A DNA stretch of 64,000 nt from Hydractinia symbiolongicarpus. Lineage: Eukaryota > Cnidaria > Hydrozoa > Anthoathecata > Hydractiniidae. The stretch is from assembly GCF_029227915.1 (NCBI RefSeq), contig NC_079877.1, forward strand, positions 2,542,001 through 2,606,000, in the 5' to 3' direction. Shown one piece after another: positions 43,912 to 57,159 of this stretch (position 1 is the first letter of the stretch; each line of letters opens with the position of its first letter). Below the pieces are notes generated by a model. It was not told the DNA's origin. It was given only the letters and a program-made list of their open reading frames with translations, and ran no database searches. A program made the translations under genes and the position numbers.

Positions 43912-46900
43912 TCGCGCGCTGAAGAAATAGAGACAGTTTCTAAAACTAAATTTCATTGATTTTCTAACGGTGTCAATCCGTTTGAGTTACAACGGTTGCG
44001 TCACACCTTCGTACCAACATGTATTTAGTGATTTTTTTCCGATATTACTAAGTTGTATCGCTTTCAGCAGTGAAACGATTGACTGTGGGACTTAATTGAA
44101 CTGATTTTGGACTTTGACCTTATAAATGTGATAAATGAGTTATTTTGACTACAAGAAATGACATTCTTCTTAATTTGACATGATTGCTGGAACTCAGCAA
44201 TTACACTGGGCGCTGTGGTAGCGCTTTGTTTAAAAGTTAAGAAAAATAAGTCATTTATTACTGTGGAAACAATCCTAGCCGTTATCGCGCGCTGAAGAAG
44301 TAGAGACAGTTTCAAAAACTACATTTCATTGACTTTCTAACGGTGTCAATCCGTTTGAGTTACAACGGTTGGGTCACATATTCGTACCAACATGTATTTA
44401 GTGATTTCCTTCCGATATTACGAAGTTGTATCGCTTTTAACAGTGAAACGATTGACCGTGGGAATTAATTCAACTGATTCTGGACTGTGACCTTATAAAT
44501 GTGATTAATGCGCCAATTGGTCTCCAATGAATAACATTCTTCTTAATTTGACATGATTGCTGGAATTCAGCGGTTACATTAGGCTCTGCGGAAGCGCTTT
44601 ATTTAAAAATTTAGATAAATAAGATTTTCTTACTCTGGGACCAATCCTGGCCGTTAGCACGCGCTGAAGAAATAAAGACATTCTCAAAAACTACATTTCA
44701 TTGATTTCTTGGCGGTATAATTCCGTTTGAGTTACAACGGTTGCGTCACATATTCGTACCAACATGTATTTAGCGAAAGTATTCGGATATTACTAGGTTG
44801 CATCGCTTTTAACTGTGAAACGTTTGACTGTGCGACTTAAATGAACTGATTTTGGACTTTGACCTTATAAATGTTATAAGTGAGACAATTGGACGCCAAG
44901 ATATAACATTCTTCTTAATTTGACATGATTGCTGGAACTCAGCGATTACACTGGGCGCTGTGGTAGCGCTTTATTTAAAAATTAAGATAAATAAGTCTTT
45001 TTTTACTGTGAGACCAATCCTAGCCGTTATCGCGCGCTGAAGAAATAGAGACAGTTTCAAAAACTCCATTTCATTGACTTTCTAACGGTGTCAATCCGTT
45101 TGAGTTACAACAGTTGCGTCACATATTCGTACCAAAATGTATTTAGTGATTTTCTTCGGATAATACTAAGTTGTATCGCTTTTAACAGTGAAACGATTGA
45201 CTGCGGGATTTAATTGAACTAACTTTGGACTGTGACCTCATAAGTGTGATAAATGAGACAATTGGACTCCAAGAAAGAACATTCTTCTTAATTTGACATG
45301 ATTGCCGGAACTCAGCGATTACACTGGACACTGTGGTAGCGATCCATTTAAAAATTTAGATAATAAAGTCATTTTTACTGTGGGACCAATCCTAGCCGTT
45401 AGCGCGTGCTGAAGATATAGAGACAGTTTCAAAAACTCCATTTCATTGACTTTCTAACGGTGTCAATCCGTTTGAGTTACAACGGTTGCGTCACACATTC
45501 GTTCCAACATGTATTTAGCGAAAGTATTCGGATATTACTAGGTTGCATCGCTTTTAACTGTGAAACGTTTGACTGTGCGACTTAAATGAACTGATTTTGG
45601 CCTTTGACCTTATAAATGTTATAAGTGAGACAATTGGACGCCAAGAAATAACATTCTTCTTAATTTGACATGAGTGCTGGAACTCAGCGATTACACTGGG
45701 CGCTGTGGTAGCGCTTTATTTAAAAATTAAGATAAATAAGTCTTTTTTTACTGTGAGACCAATCCTAGCCGTTATCGCGCGCTGAAGAAATAGAGACAGT
45801 TTCAAAAACTCCATTTCATTGACTTTCTAACGGTGTCAATCCGTTTGAGTTACAACAGTTGCGTCACATATTCGTACCAAAATGTATTTAGTGATTTTCT
45901 TCGGATAATACTAAGTTGTATCGCTTTTAACAGTGAAACGATTGACTGCGGGATTTAATTGAACTAACTTTGGACTGTGACCTCATAAGTGTGATAAATG
46001 AGACAATTGGACTCCAAGAAAGAACATTCTTCTTAATTTGACATGATTGCCGGAACTCAGCGATTACACTGGACACTGTGGTAGCGATCCATTTAAAAAT
46101 TTAGATAATAAAGTCATTTTTACTGTGGGACCAATCCTAGCCGTTAGCGCGCGCTGAAGATATAGAGACAGTTTCAAAAACTCCATTTCATTGACTTTCT
46201 AACGGTGTCAATCCGTTTGAGTTACAACGGTTGCGTCACACATTCGTTCCAACATGTATTTAGCGAAAGTATTCGGATATTACTAGGTTGCATCGCTTTT
46301 AACTGTGAAACGTTTGACTGTGCGACTTAAATGAACTGATTTTGGCCTTTGACCTTATAAATGTTATAAGTGAGACAATTGGACGCCAAGAAATAACATT
46401 CTTCTTAATTTGACATGAGTGCTGGAACTCAGCGATTACACTGGGCGCTGTGGTAGCGCTTTATTTAAAAATTAAGATAAATAAGTCTTTTTTTACTGTG
46501 GGACCAATCCTAGCCGTTATCGCGCGCTGAAGAAATAGAGAAAGTTTCAAAAACCACATTTCATTGACTTTCTAACAGTGTCAATCCGTTTGAGTTACAA
46601 CAGTTTTGTCACATATTCGTACCAAAATGTATTTAGTGATTTTCTTCGGATAATACTAAGTTGTATCGGTTTTAACAGTGAAACGATTGACTGTGGTAAT
46701 TATTTGAACTGATCCAGGACTGTGACCTTATAAATGTGATAAATGAGGCAATAAGTCTTCAAGGAATACCATTCTTCTTAATTTGACATGATTGCCGGAA
46801 CTCAGCGATTACACTGGACCCTGTGGTAGCGATTCATTAAAAATTTAGATAAATAAGTCATTTTTACTGTGGGACCAATCCTAGCCGTTAGCGCGCGCTG

Positions 46901-47730
46901 AAGATATAGAGACAGTTTCAAAAACTCCATTTCATTGACTTTCTAACGGTGTCAATCCGTTTGAGTTACAACGGTTGCGTCACACATTCGTTCCAACATG
47001 TATTTAGCGAAAGTATTCGGATATTACTAGGTTGCATCGCTTTTAACTGTGAAACGTTTGACTGTGCGACTTAAATGAACTGATTTTGGCCTTTGACCTT
47101 ATAAATGTTATAAGTGAGACAATTGGACGCCAAGAAATAACATTCTTCTTAATTTGACATGAGTGCTGGAACTCAGCGATTACACTGGGCGCTGTGGTAG
47201 CGCTTTATTTAAAAATTAAGATAAATAAGTCTTTTTTTACTGTGGGACCAATCCTAGCCGTTATCGCGCGCTGAAGAAATAGAGAAAGTTTCAAAAACCA
47301 CATTTCATTGACTTTCTAACAGTGTCAATCCGTTTGAGTTACAACAGTTTTGTCACATATTCGTACCAAAATGTATTTAGTGATTTTCTTCGGATAATAC
47401 TAAGTTGTATCGGTTTTAACAGTGAAACGATTGACTGTGGTAATTATTTGAACTGATCCAGGACTGTGACCTTATAAATGTGATAAATGAGGCAATAAGT
47501 CTTCAAGGAATACCATTCTTCTTAATTTGACATGATTGCCGGAACTCAGCGATTACACTGGACCCTGTGGTAGCGATTCATTAAAAATTTAGATAAATAA
47601 GTCATTTTTACTGTGGGACCAATCCTAGCCGTTAGCGCGCGCTGAAGATATAGAGACAGTTTCAAAAACTCCATTTCATTGACTTTCTAACGGTGTCAAT
47701 CCGATTGAGTTACAACGGTTGCGTGAAACA
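43912..47730. repeat. Array sub-block 7: two-monomer (745 bp) repeats
   Basis: The variants gactgcgggattt (45201 and 45946), ttagataataaagtc (45360 and 46105), attcgttccaacatg (45502, 46247, 46990) and acatgagtgctgg (45672, 46417, 47161) recur every 743-745 bp. A pair of monomers has therefore been duplicated at least twice in tandem. The same gagtgctgg variant exists once at 36734, which suggests where the pair came from. Confidence 0.87.
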
Positions 47731-50700
47731 TTCGTACCAACATGTATTTAGTGATTTTTTTTTGATATTACTAAGTTGTATCGCTTTCAACAGTGAAACG
47801 ATTGACTGTGGGACTTAATTGAACTGATTTTGGACTTTGACCTTATGAATGTGATAAATGAGTCATTTTGACTACAAAAAATGATATTCTTCTTAATTTG
47901 ACATGATTGCTGGAACTCAGCGATTACACTGGGCGCTGTGGAAAGGCTTTATTTAAAAATTAAGATAAATAACTCATTTTTTACTGTGGGACCAATCCTA
48001 GCCGTTATCGCGCGCTGAAGAAATAGAGACAGTTTCTAAAACTAAATTTCATTGATTTTCTAACGGTGTCAATTCGTTTTAGCTACAACAGTTGCTTCAC
48101 ATATTCCTACCAACATGTATTTAGTGATTTTTTTCCGATATTACTAAGTTGTATCGCTTTCAACAGTTAAACGATTGACTGTGGGTCTTAATTGAACTGA
48201 TTTTAGACTTTGACCTCATAAGTGTGATAAATGAGACAATTGGACTCCAAGAAAGAACATTCTTCTTAATTTGACATGATTGCCGGAACTCAGCGATTAC
48301 ACTAGACCCTGTGGTAGCGATTCATTTAAAAATTTAGATTAATAAGTCATTTTTACTGTGGGATCAATCCTAGCCGTTAATTCGCACTGAAGAAATAGAG
48401 ACAGCTTCAAAAAGTACATTTCATTGACTTTCTAACGGTGTCAATCCCTTTGAGTTACAACGGTTGGGTCACATATTCGTACCAACATGTATTAACGATG
48501 TTCTTCTGATGTTACTAGGTTGCATCGGTTCTAACAGTGAAACGATTGACTGTGGGATTTAATTGAACTAACTTTGGACTGTGACCTCATAAGTGTGATA
48601 AATGAGACAATTGGACTCCAAGAAAGAACATTCTTCTTAATTTGACATGATTGCCGGAAATCAGCAATTACACTGGACACTGTGGTAGCGATCCATTTAA
48701 AAATTTAGATAAATAAGTCATTTTTACTGTGGGACCAATCCTAGCCGTTAGCGCGCGCTGAAGATATAGAGACAGTTTCAAAAACTCCATTTCATTGACA
48801 TTCTAACGGTGTCAATCCGTTTGAGTTACAACGGTTGCGTCAAACATTCGTACCAACATGTATTTAGTGAATTTTTTTTGAAATTACTAAGTTGTATCGC
48901 TTTCAACAGTGAAACGAATGACTGTGGGACTTAATTGAACTGATTTTGGACTTTGACCTTATGAATGTGATAAATGAGTCATTTTGACTACAAAAAATGA
49001 TATTCTTCTTAATTTGACATGATTGCTGGAACTCAGCGATTACACTGGGCGCTGTGGAAAGGCTTTATTTAAAAATTAAGATAAATAAGTCATTTTTTAC
49101 TGTGGGACCAATCCTAGCCGTTATCGCGCGCTGAAGAAATAGAGACAGTTTGTAAAACTAAATTTCATTGATTTTCTAACGGTGTCAATTCGTATGAGCT
49201 ACAACGGTTGCGTCACATATTCGTACCAACATGTATTTAGTGATTTTTTACCGATATTACTAAGTTGTATCGCTTTCAACAGTTAAACGATTGACTGTGG
49301 GTCTTAATTGAACTGATTTTAGACTTTGACCTCATAAGTGTGATAAATGAGACAATTGGACTCCAAGAAAGAACATTCTTCTTAATTTGACATGATTGCC
49401 GGAACTCAGCGATTACACTAGACCCTGTGGTAGCGATTCATTTAAAAATTTAGATAAATAAGTCATTTTTACTGTGGGACCAATCCTAGCCGTTAGCGCG
49501 CGCTGAAGATATAGAGACAGTTTCAAAAACTCCATTTCATTGAACTTCTAACGGTGTCAATCCGTTTGAGTTACAACGGTTGCGTCACACATTCGTACCA
49601 ACATGTATTTAGTGATTTTTTTCCGATATTACTAAGTTGTATCGCTTTCAACAGTGAAACGATTGACTGTGGGACTTAATTGAACTGATTTTGGACTTTG
49701 ACCTTATAAATGTGTTAAATGAGTCATTTTGACTATATTCTTCGTAATTTGACATGATTGCTGGAACTCAGCGATTACATTAGGCTCTGTGGTAGCCCTT
49801 TTATTAAAAATTTAGATAAATAAGTCATTTTTTACTGTGGGACCAATCGCGCTGAAGAAATAGAGACAGTTTTAAAAACTCCATTTCATTGACTTTCTAA
49901 CGGTGTCAATCCGTTTGAGTTACAACGGCTGCGTCACATATTCGTACCAACATGTATTTAGTGATTTTTTTCCGATATTGCTAAGTTGCATCGCTTTCAA
50001 CTGTGAAACGATTGACTGTGGGACTTAATTGAACTGATTTTGGACTTTGACTTCATAAGTGTGATAAATGAGACAATTGGAGTCCAAGAAAGAACATTCT
50101 TCGTAATTTGACATGATTGCTGGAACTCAGCGATTAACTGGACCCTGTGGTAGCGATTCATTTAAAAATTAAGATAAATAAGTCATTTTTTATTGTGGGA
50201 CCACTACTAGCCGTTATCGCGCGCTGAAGAAAGAGAAACAGTTTCTAAAACCACATTTCATTGACTTTCTAACGGTGTCAATCCGTTTGAGTTACAACAG
50301 TTTTGTCACATATTCGTACCAAAATGTATTTAGTGATTTTCTTCGGATAATAGTAAGTTGTATCGGTTTTAACAGTGAAACGATTGACTGTGGGACGTAA
50401 TTGAACTAACTTTGGACTGTGACCTCATAAGTGTGATAAATGAGGCAATAGGTCTTCAAGGAATAACATTCTTCTTAATTTGACATGATTGCTGGAATTC
50501 AGCGATTACATTACGCTCTCTGGTAGCCCTTTTTTAAAAATTTAGATAAATAAGTCATTTTTTACTGTGGGACCAATCCTAGCCGTTAGTTCGCGCTGAA
50601 GAAATAGAGACAGTTTCTAAAACTAAATTTCATTGATTTTCTAACGGTGTCAATCCGTTTGAGCTACAACGGTTGCGTCACATATTCGTACCAACATGTA

Positions 50701-53700
50701 TTTAGTGATTTTTTTCCGATATTACTAAGTTGTATCGCTTTCAACAGTGAAACGATTGACTGTGGGTCTTAATTGAACTGATTTTAGACTTTGACCTCAT
50801 AAGTGTGATAAATGAGACAATTGGACTCCAAGAAAGAACATTCTTCTTAATTTGACATGATGGCCGGAACTCAGCGTTTACACTGGACCCTGTGGTAGCG
50901 ATTCATTTAAAAATTTAGATAAATAAGTCATTTTTACTGTGGGACCAATCCTAGCCGTTAGCGCGCGCTGAAGATATAGAGACAGTTTCAAAAACTCCAT
51001 TTCATTGAATTTCTAACGGTGTCAATCCGTTTGAGTTACAACGGTTGCGTCACACATTCGTACCAACATGTATTTAGTGATTTTTTTCCGATATTACTAG
51101 GTTGAATCGCTTTCAACAGTGAAACGATTGACTGTGGGACTTAATTGAACTGATTTTGAACTTTGACCTTATAAATGTGATAAATGAGTCACTTTGACTA
51201 CAAGAAATGATATTCTTCGTAATTTGACATGATTGCTGGAACTCAGCGATTACATTAGGCTCTGTGGTAGCCCTTTTATTAAAAATTTAGATAAATAAGT
51301 CATTTTTTACTGTGGGACCAATCCTAGCCGTTAGCGCGCGCTGAAGAAATAGAGACAGTTTTAAAAACTCCATTTCATTGACTTTCTAACGGTGTCAATC
51401 CGTTTGAGTTACAACGGCTGCGTCACATATTCGTACCAAAATATATTTAGTGATTTTCTTCGGATAATACTAAGTTGTATCGGTTTTAACAGTGAAACGA
51501 TTGACTGTGGTAATTATTTGAACTGATCCAGGACTGTGACCTTATAAATGTGATAAATGAGGCAATAGGTCTTCACGGAATAACATTCTTCTTAATTTGA
51601 CATGATTGCTGGAATTCAGCGATTACATTAGGCTCTCTGGTAGCCCTTTTTTAAAAATTTAGATAAATAAGTGATTTTTAACTGTGGGACCAATCCTAGC
51701 CGTTAGTTCGCGCTGAAAAAATAGAGACAGTTTCAAAAACACCATTTCATTGACTTTCTAACGGTGTCAATCCGTTTGAGTTACAACGGTTGCGTCAAAC
51801 ATTCGTACCAACATGTATTTACTGATTTTTTTCCGATATTACTAAGTTGTATCGCTTTCAACAGTGAAACGATTGACTGTGGGACTTAATTGAACTAACT
51901 TTGGACTGTGACCTCATAAGTGTGATAAATGAGGCAATAAGTCTTCAAGGAATAACATTCTTCTTAATTTGACATGATTGCCGGAACTCAGCGATTACAC
52001 TGGACCCTGTGGTAGCGATTCATTAAAAATTTAGATAAATAAGTCATTTTTACTGTGGGACCAATCCTAGCCGTTAGCGCGCGCTGAAGATATAGAGACA
52101 GTTTCAAAAACACCATTTCATTGACTTTCTAACGGTGTCAATCCGTTTGAGTTACAACGGTTGCGTCAAACATTCGTACCAACATGTATTTACTGATTTT
52201 TTTCCGATATTACTAAGTTGTATCGCTTTCAACAGTGAAACGATTGACTGTGGGACTTAATTGAACTAACTTTGGACTGTGACCTCATAAGTGTGATAAA
52301 TGAGGCAATAAGTCTTCAAGGAATAACATTCTTCTTAATTTGACATGATTGCCGGAACTCAGCGATTACACTGGACCCTGTGGTAGCGATTCATTAAAAA
52401 TTTAGATAAATAAGTCATTTTTACTGTGGGACCAATCCTAGCCGTTAGCGCGCGCTGAAGATATAGAGACAGTTTCCAAAACTCCATTTCATTGACTTTC
52501 TAACGGTGTCAATCCGTTTGAGTTACAACGGTTGCTTCAAACATTCGTACCAACATGTATTTAGTAATTCTTTTTGATATTACTAAGTTGTATCGCTTTC
52601 AACAGTGAAACGATTGACTGTGGGACTTAATTGAACTGATTTTGGACTTTGACCTTATGAATGTGATAAATGAGTCATTTTGACTACAAAAAATGATATT
52701 CTTCTTAATTTGACATGATTGCTGGAACTGAGCGATTACACTGGGCGCTGTGGAAAGGCTTTATTTAAAAATTAAGGTAAATAAGTCATTTTTTACTGTG
52801 GGACCAATCCTAGCCGTTATCGCGCGCTGAAGAAATAGAGACAGTTTTTAAAACTAAATTTCATTGATTTTCTAACGGTGTCAATTCGTTTGAGTTACAA
52901 CGGTTGCGTCACATATTCGTACCAACATGTATTTAGTGATTTTTTTCCGATATTACTAAGTTGTATCGCTTTCAACAGTTAAACGATTGACTGTGGGTCT
53001 TAATTGAACTGATTTTAGACTTTGACCTCATAAGTGTGATAAATGAGACAATTGGACTCCAAGAAAGAACATTCTTCTTAATTTGACATGATTGCCGGAA
53101 CTCAGCGATTACACTGGACCCTGTGGTAGCGATTCATTTAAAAATTTAGATAAATAAGTCATTTTTTACTGTGGGACCAATCCTAGCCGTTAGCGCGCGC
53201 TGAAGAAATAGAGACAGTTTTAAAAACTCCATTTCATTGACTTTCTAACGGTGTCAATCCGTTTGAGTTCCAACAGCTGCGTCACATATTCGTGCCAACA
53301 TGTATTTAGTGATTTTTTTCCGAAATTACTAAGTTGCATCGCTTTCAACAGTGGAACGATTGACTGTGGCACTTAATTGAACTGATTTTGGACTTTGACC
53401 TCATAAGTGTGATAAATGAGACAATTGGACTCCAAGAAAGAACATTCTTCGTAATTTGACATGATTGCTGGAACTCAGCGATTACACTGGACCCTGTGGT
53501 AGCGATTCATTTAAGATTTAAGATAAATAAGTCAATTTTTATTGTGGGACCAATCCTAGCCGTTATCGCGCGCTGAAGAAAGAGAGACAGTTTCTAAAAC
53601 CACATTTCATTGACTTTCTAACGGTGTCAATCCGTTTGAGTTACAACAGTTTTGTCACATATTCGTACCAAAATGTATTTAGTGATTTTCTTCGGATAAT

Positions 53701-56700
53701 ACTAAGTTGTATCGGTTTTAACAGTGAAACGATTGACTGTGGTAATTATTTGAACTGATCCAGGACTGTGACCTTATAAATGTGATAAATGAGGCAATAG
53801 GTCTTCAAGGAATAACATTCTTCTTAATTTGACATGATTGCTGGAATTCAGCGATTACATTAGGCTCTCTGGTAGCCCTTTTTTAAAAATTTAGATAAAT
53901 AAGTCATTTTATACTGTGGGACCAATCCTAGCCGTTAGTTCGCGCTGAAGAAATAGAGACAGTTTCAAAAACTCCATTTCATTGACTTTCTAACGGTGTC
54001 AATCCGTTTGAGTTACAACGGTTGCGTCACACATTCGTACCAACATGTATTTAGTGATTTTTTTCCGATATCACTAGGTTGTATCGCTCTCAACAGTGAA
54101 ACGATTGACTGTGGGACTTAATTGAACTGATTTTGAACTTTGACCATATAAATGTGATAAATGATTCATTTTGACTACAAGAAATGATATTCTTCGTAAT
54201 TTGACATGATTGCTGGAACTCAGCGATTACATTAGGATCTGTGGTAGCCCTTTTATTAAAAATTTAGATAAATAAGTCATTTTTTACTGTGGGACCAATC
54301 CTAGCCGATAGCGCGCGCTGAAGAAATAGAGACAGTTTTAAAAACTCCATTTCATTGACTTTCTAACGGTGTCAATCCGTTTGAGTTACAACGGCTGCGT
54401 CAAACATTCGTACCAACATGTATTTACTGATTTTTTTCCGATATTACTAAGTTGTATCGCTTTCAACAGTGAAACGATTGACTGTGGGACTTAATTGAAC
54501 TAACTTTGGACTGTGACCTCATAAGTGTGATAAATGAGGCAATAAGTCTTCAAGGAATAACATTCTTCTTAATTTGACATGATTGCCGGAACTCAGCGAT
54601 TACACTGGACCCTGTGGTAGCGATTCATTAAAAATTTAGATAAATAAGTCATTTTTACTGTGGGACCAATCTTAGCCGTTAGCGCGCGCTGAAGATATAG
54701 AGACAGTTTCCAAAACTCCATTTCATTGACTTTCTAACGGTGTCAATCCGTTTGAGTTACAACGGTTGCTTCAAACATTCGTACCAACATGTATTTAGTA
54801 ATTTTTTTTGATATTACTAAGTTGTATCGCTTTCAACAGTGAAACGATTGACTGTGGGACTTAATTGAACTGATTTTGGACTTTGACCTTATGAATGTGA
54901 TAAATGAGTCATTTTGACTACAAAAAATGATATTCTTCTCAATTTGACATGATTGCTGGAACTGAGCGATTACACTGGGCGCTGTGGAAAGGCTTTATTT
55001 AAAAATTAAGATAAATAAGTCATTTTTTACTGTGGGACCAATCCTAGCCGTTATCGCGCGCTGAAGAAATAGAGACAGTTTTAAAACTAAATTTCATTGA
55101 TTTTCTAACGGTGTCAATTCGTTTGAGTTACAACGGTTGCGTCACATATTCGTACCAACATGTATTTAGTGATTTTTTTCCGATATTACTAAGTTGTATC
55201 GCTTTCAACAGTTAAACGATTGACTGCGGGTCTTAATTGAACTGATTTTAGACTTTGACCTCATAAGTGTGATAAATGAGACAATTGGACTCCAAGAAAG
55301 AACATTCTTCTTAATTTGACATGATTGCCGGAACTCAGCGATTACACTGGACCCTGTGGTAGCGATTCATTTAAAAATTTAGATAAATAAGTCATTTTTA
55401 CTGTGGGACCAATCCTAGCCGTTAGCGCGCGCTGAAGATATAGAGACAGTTTCAAAAACTCCATTTCATTGAACTTCTAACGGTGTCAATCCGTTTGAGT
55501 TACAACGCTTGCGTCACACATTCGTACCAACATGTATTTAGTGATTTTTTTCCGATATTACTAAGTTGTATCGCTTTCAACAGTGAAACGATTGACTGTG
55601 GGACTTAATTGAACTGATTTTGGACTTTGACCTTATAAATGTGATAAATGAGTCATTTTGACTACAAAAAATGATATTCTTCGTAATTTGACATGATTGC
55701 TGTAACTCAGCGATTACATTAGACCCTGTGGTAGCCATTTTATTAAAAATTTAGATAAATAAGTCATTTTTTACTGTGGGACCAATCCTAGCCGTTAGCG
55801 CGCGCTGAAGAAATAGAGACAGTTTTAAAAACTCCATTTCATTGACTTTCTAACGGTGTCAATCCGTTTGAGTTCCAACAGCTGCGTCACATATTCGTGC
55901 CAACATGTATTTAGTGATTTTTTTCCGATATTACTAAGTTGCATCGCTTTCAACAGTGGAACGATTGACTGTGGCACTTAATTGAACTGATTTTGGACTT
56001 TGACCTCATAAGTGTGATAAATGAGACAATTGGACTCCAAGAAAGAACATTCTTCGTAATTTGACATGATTGCTGGAACTCAGCGATTACACTGGACCCT
56101 GTGGTAGCGATTCATTTAAGATTTAAGATAAATAAGTCATTTTTTATTGTGGGACCAATCCTAGCCGTTATCGCGCGCTGAAGAAAGAGAGACAGTTTCT
56201 AAAACCACATTTCATTGACTTTCTAACGGTGTCAATCCGTTTGAGTTACAACAGTTTTGTCACATATTCGTACCAAAATGTATTTAGTGATTTTCTTCGG
56301 ATAATACTAAGTTGTATCGGTTTTAACAGTGAAACGATTGACTGTGGTAATTATTTGAACTGATCCAGGACTGTGACCTTATAAATGTGATAAATGAGGC
56401 AATAGGTCTTCAAGGAATAACATTCTTCTTAATTTGACATGATTGCTGGAATTCAGCGATTACATTAGGCTCTCTGGTAGCCCTTTTTTAAAAATTTAGA
56501 TAAATAAGTCATTTTATACTGTGGGACCAATCCTAGCCGTTAGTTCGCGCTGAAGAAATAGAGACAGTTTCAAAAACTCCATTTCATTGACTTTCTAACG
56601 GTGTCAATCCGTTTGAGTTACAACGGTTGCGTCACACATTCGTACCAACATGTATTTAGTGAGTTTTTTCCGATATCACTAGGTTGTATCGCTCTCAACA

Positions 56701-56974
56701 GTGAAACGATTGACTGTGGGACTTAATTGAACTGATTTTGAACTTTGACCATATAAATGTGATAAATGATTCATTTTGACTACAAGAAATGATATTCTTC
56801 GTAATTTGACATGATTGCTGGAACTCAGCGATTACATTAGGCTCTGTGGTAGCCCTTTTATTAAAAATTTAGATAAATAAGTCATTTTTTACTGTGGGAC
56901 CAATCCTAGCCGATAGCGCGCGCTGAAGAAATAGAGACAGTTTTAAAAACTCCATTTCATTGACTTTCTAACGG
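47731..56974. repeat. Array sub-block 8: right end of the array
   Basis: The left part copies 37-39 kb. The marker tttccaaaactcc (52471, 54705) shows a six-monomer duplication (2234 bp). The marker gagttccaacagctgcg (53269, 55870) shows a seven-monomer one (about 2601 bp). Units 51741-52111 and 52112-52482 are a single-monomer duplicate (371 bp). The final units are near-identical copies of 53.3-54.4 kb, so the array edge is not more decayed than the interior. The last unit is cut after tttctaacgg at 56974. Confidence 0.85.
49690..49870. repeat. Monomer carrying two short deletions
   Basis: Compared with the related unit near 51.2 kb, 10 bp (caagaaatga) is missing at about 49735. A further 14 bp around ctagccgtta is missing at about 49848. 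The second deletion removes one of the CCGTTA motifs found in nearly every other monomer. Confidence 0.8.
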
Positions 56975-57120
56975 CTCGGCGACGTTAAGGCGCATTCTGA
57001 ATGCCGCGGCATTTTTAACTCGCCTGCTACAATTTTACACTATGGCGAGTAATGTTGTTACGCGCTATCTGGTCCGCGTTTTTCAACTAAAATAGTCATA
57101 TTGCGCGGCCTCGTGGCATT
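56975..57120. other. CpG-rich array flank with palindromes
   Basis: Immediately beyond the satellite the sequence becomes rich in CG dinucleotides, unlike the AT-rich DNA further right. It contains the perfect 12 bp palindrome ATGCCGCGGCAT at 57001-57012. It also contains a 7 bp inverted repeat, ACTCGCC at 57018-57024 and GGCGAGT at 57044-57050, with a 19 nt spacer. GGCATTTTT occurs twice. I see no coding potential. It could be an old boundary or promoter-proximal element; no function can be assigned. Confidence 0.7.
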
Positions 57121-57130
57121 TTTGAATTTG

Positions 57131-57138
57131 ATATAAAG
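57131..57138 (+). promoter_or_regulatory. TATA-like element upstream of a possible first exon
   Basis: ATATAAAG lies about 90 bp upstream of an ATG with a strong splice donor. Transcription starting roughly 30 bp downstream would give a short leader. The match is suggestive only. Confidence 0.3.
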
Positions 57139-57159
57139 CTTTGCCCTGACAGTCATCAT

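Larger units (their letters stand above)
1..56974. repeat. Satellite DNA array, about 372 bp monomer, about 153 tandem copies
   Basis: Landmarks such as ttgacatgattgctgg, gtcaatccgtttgag, tcgtaccaacatgtat and gactttctaacgg recur every 371-373 bp from the first base to 56974. All copies are in the same orientation. I found no inserted gene or mobile element and no inverted block. Monomers differ by substitutions and short indels and fall into recognisable classes. One class reads gattgatgcgcc and gcggtataattccg, another gatttaattgaactaac, another gattggtggaactaagcg. The classes are arranged in higher-order repeats. The left end is outside the window. Such arrays are typical of centromeric, pericentromeric or subtelomeric heterochromatin, but nothing here says which. 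The call of satellite is certain; a chromosomal role is inference. Confidence 0.97.

Noticed and set aside
737-44315. Recurrent 62-86 codon minus-strand frames in many monomers
   Set aside because: They are the same stretch of the satellite read in one frame. The frequent 83-codon form starts at TTG, not ATG, and the 62-codon form at GTG. The frame is broken by stops or indels in most monomers. Substitutions do not favour synonymous sites as far as I can see.
1-56974. CRISPR array
   Set aside because: The repeat is about 372 bp, contiguous, and without unique spacers; the context is eukaryotic.
1-56974. CENP-B box
   Set aside because: The attcgtaccaacatg segment matches the TTCG and central A of the box but lacks the CGGG end, so it does not meet the consensus.
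1-56974. Ancestral dimer (2 x 186 bp) structure of the monomer
   Set aside because: The short words repeated within a unit sit at inconsistent distances (about 204 and 255 bp), so the halves do not align.
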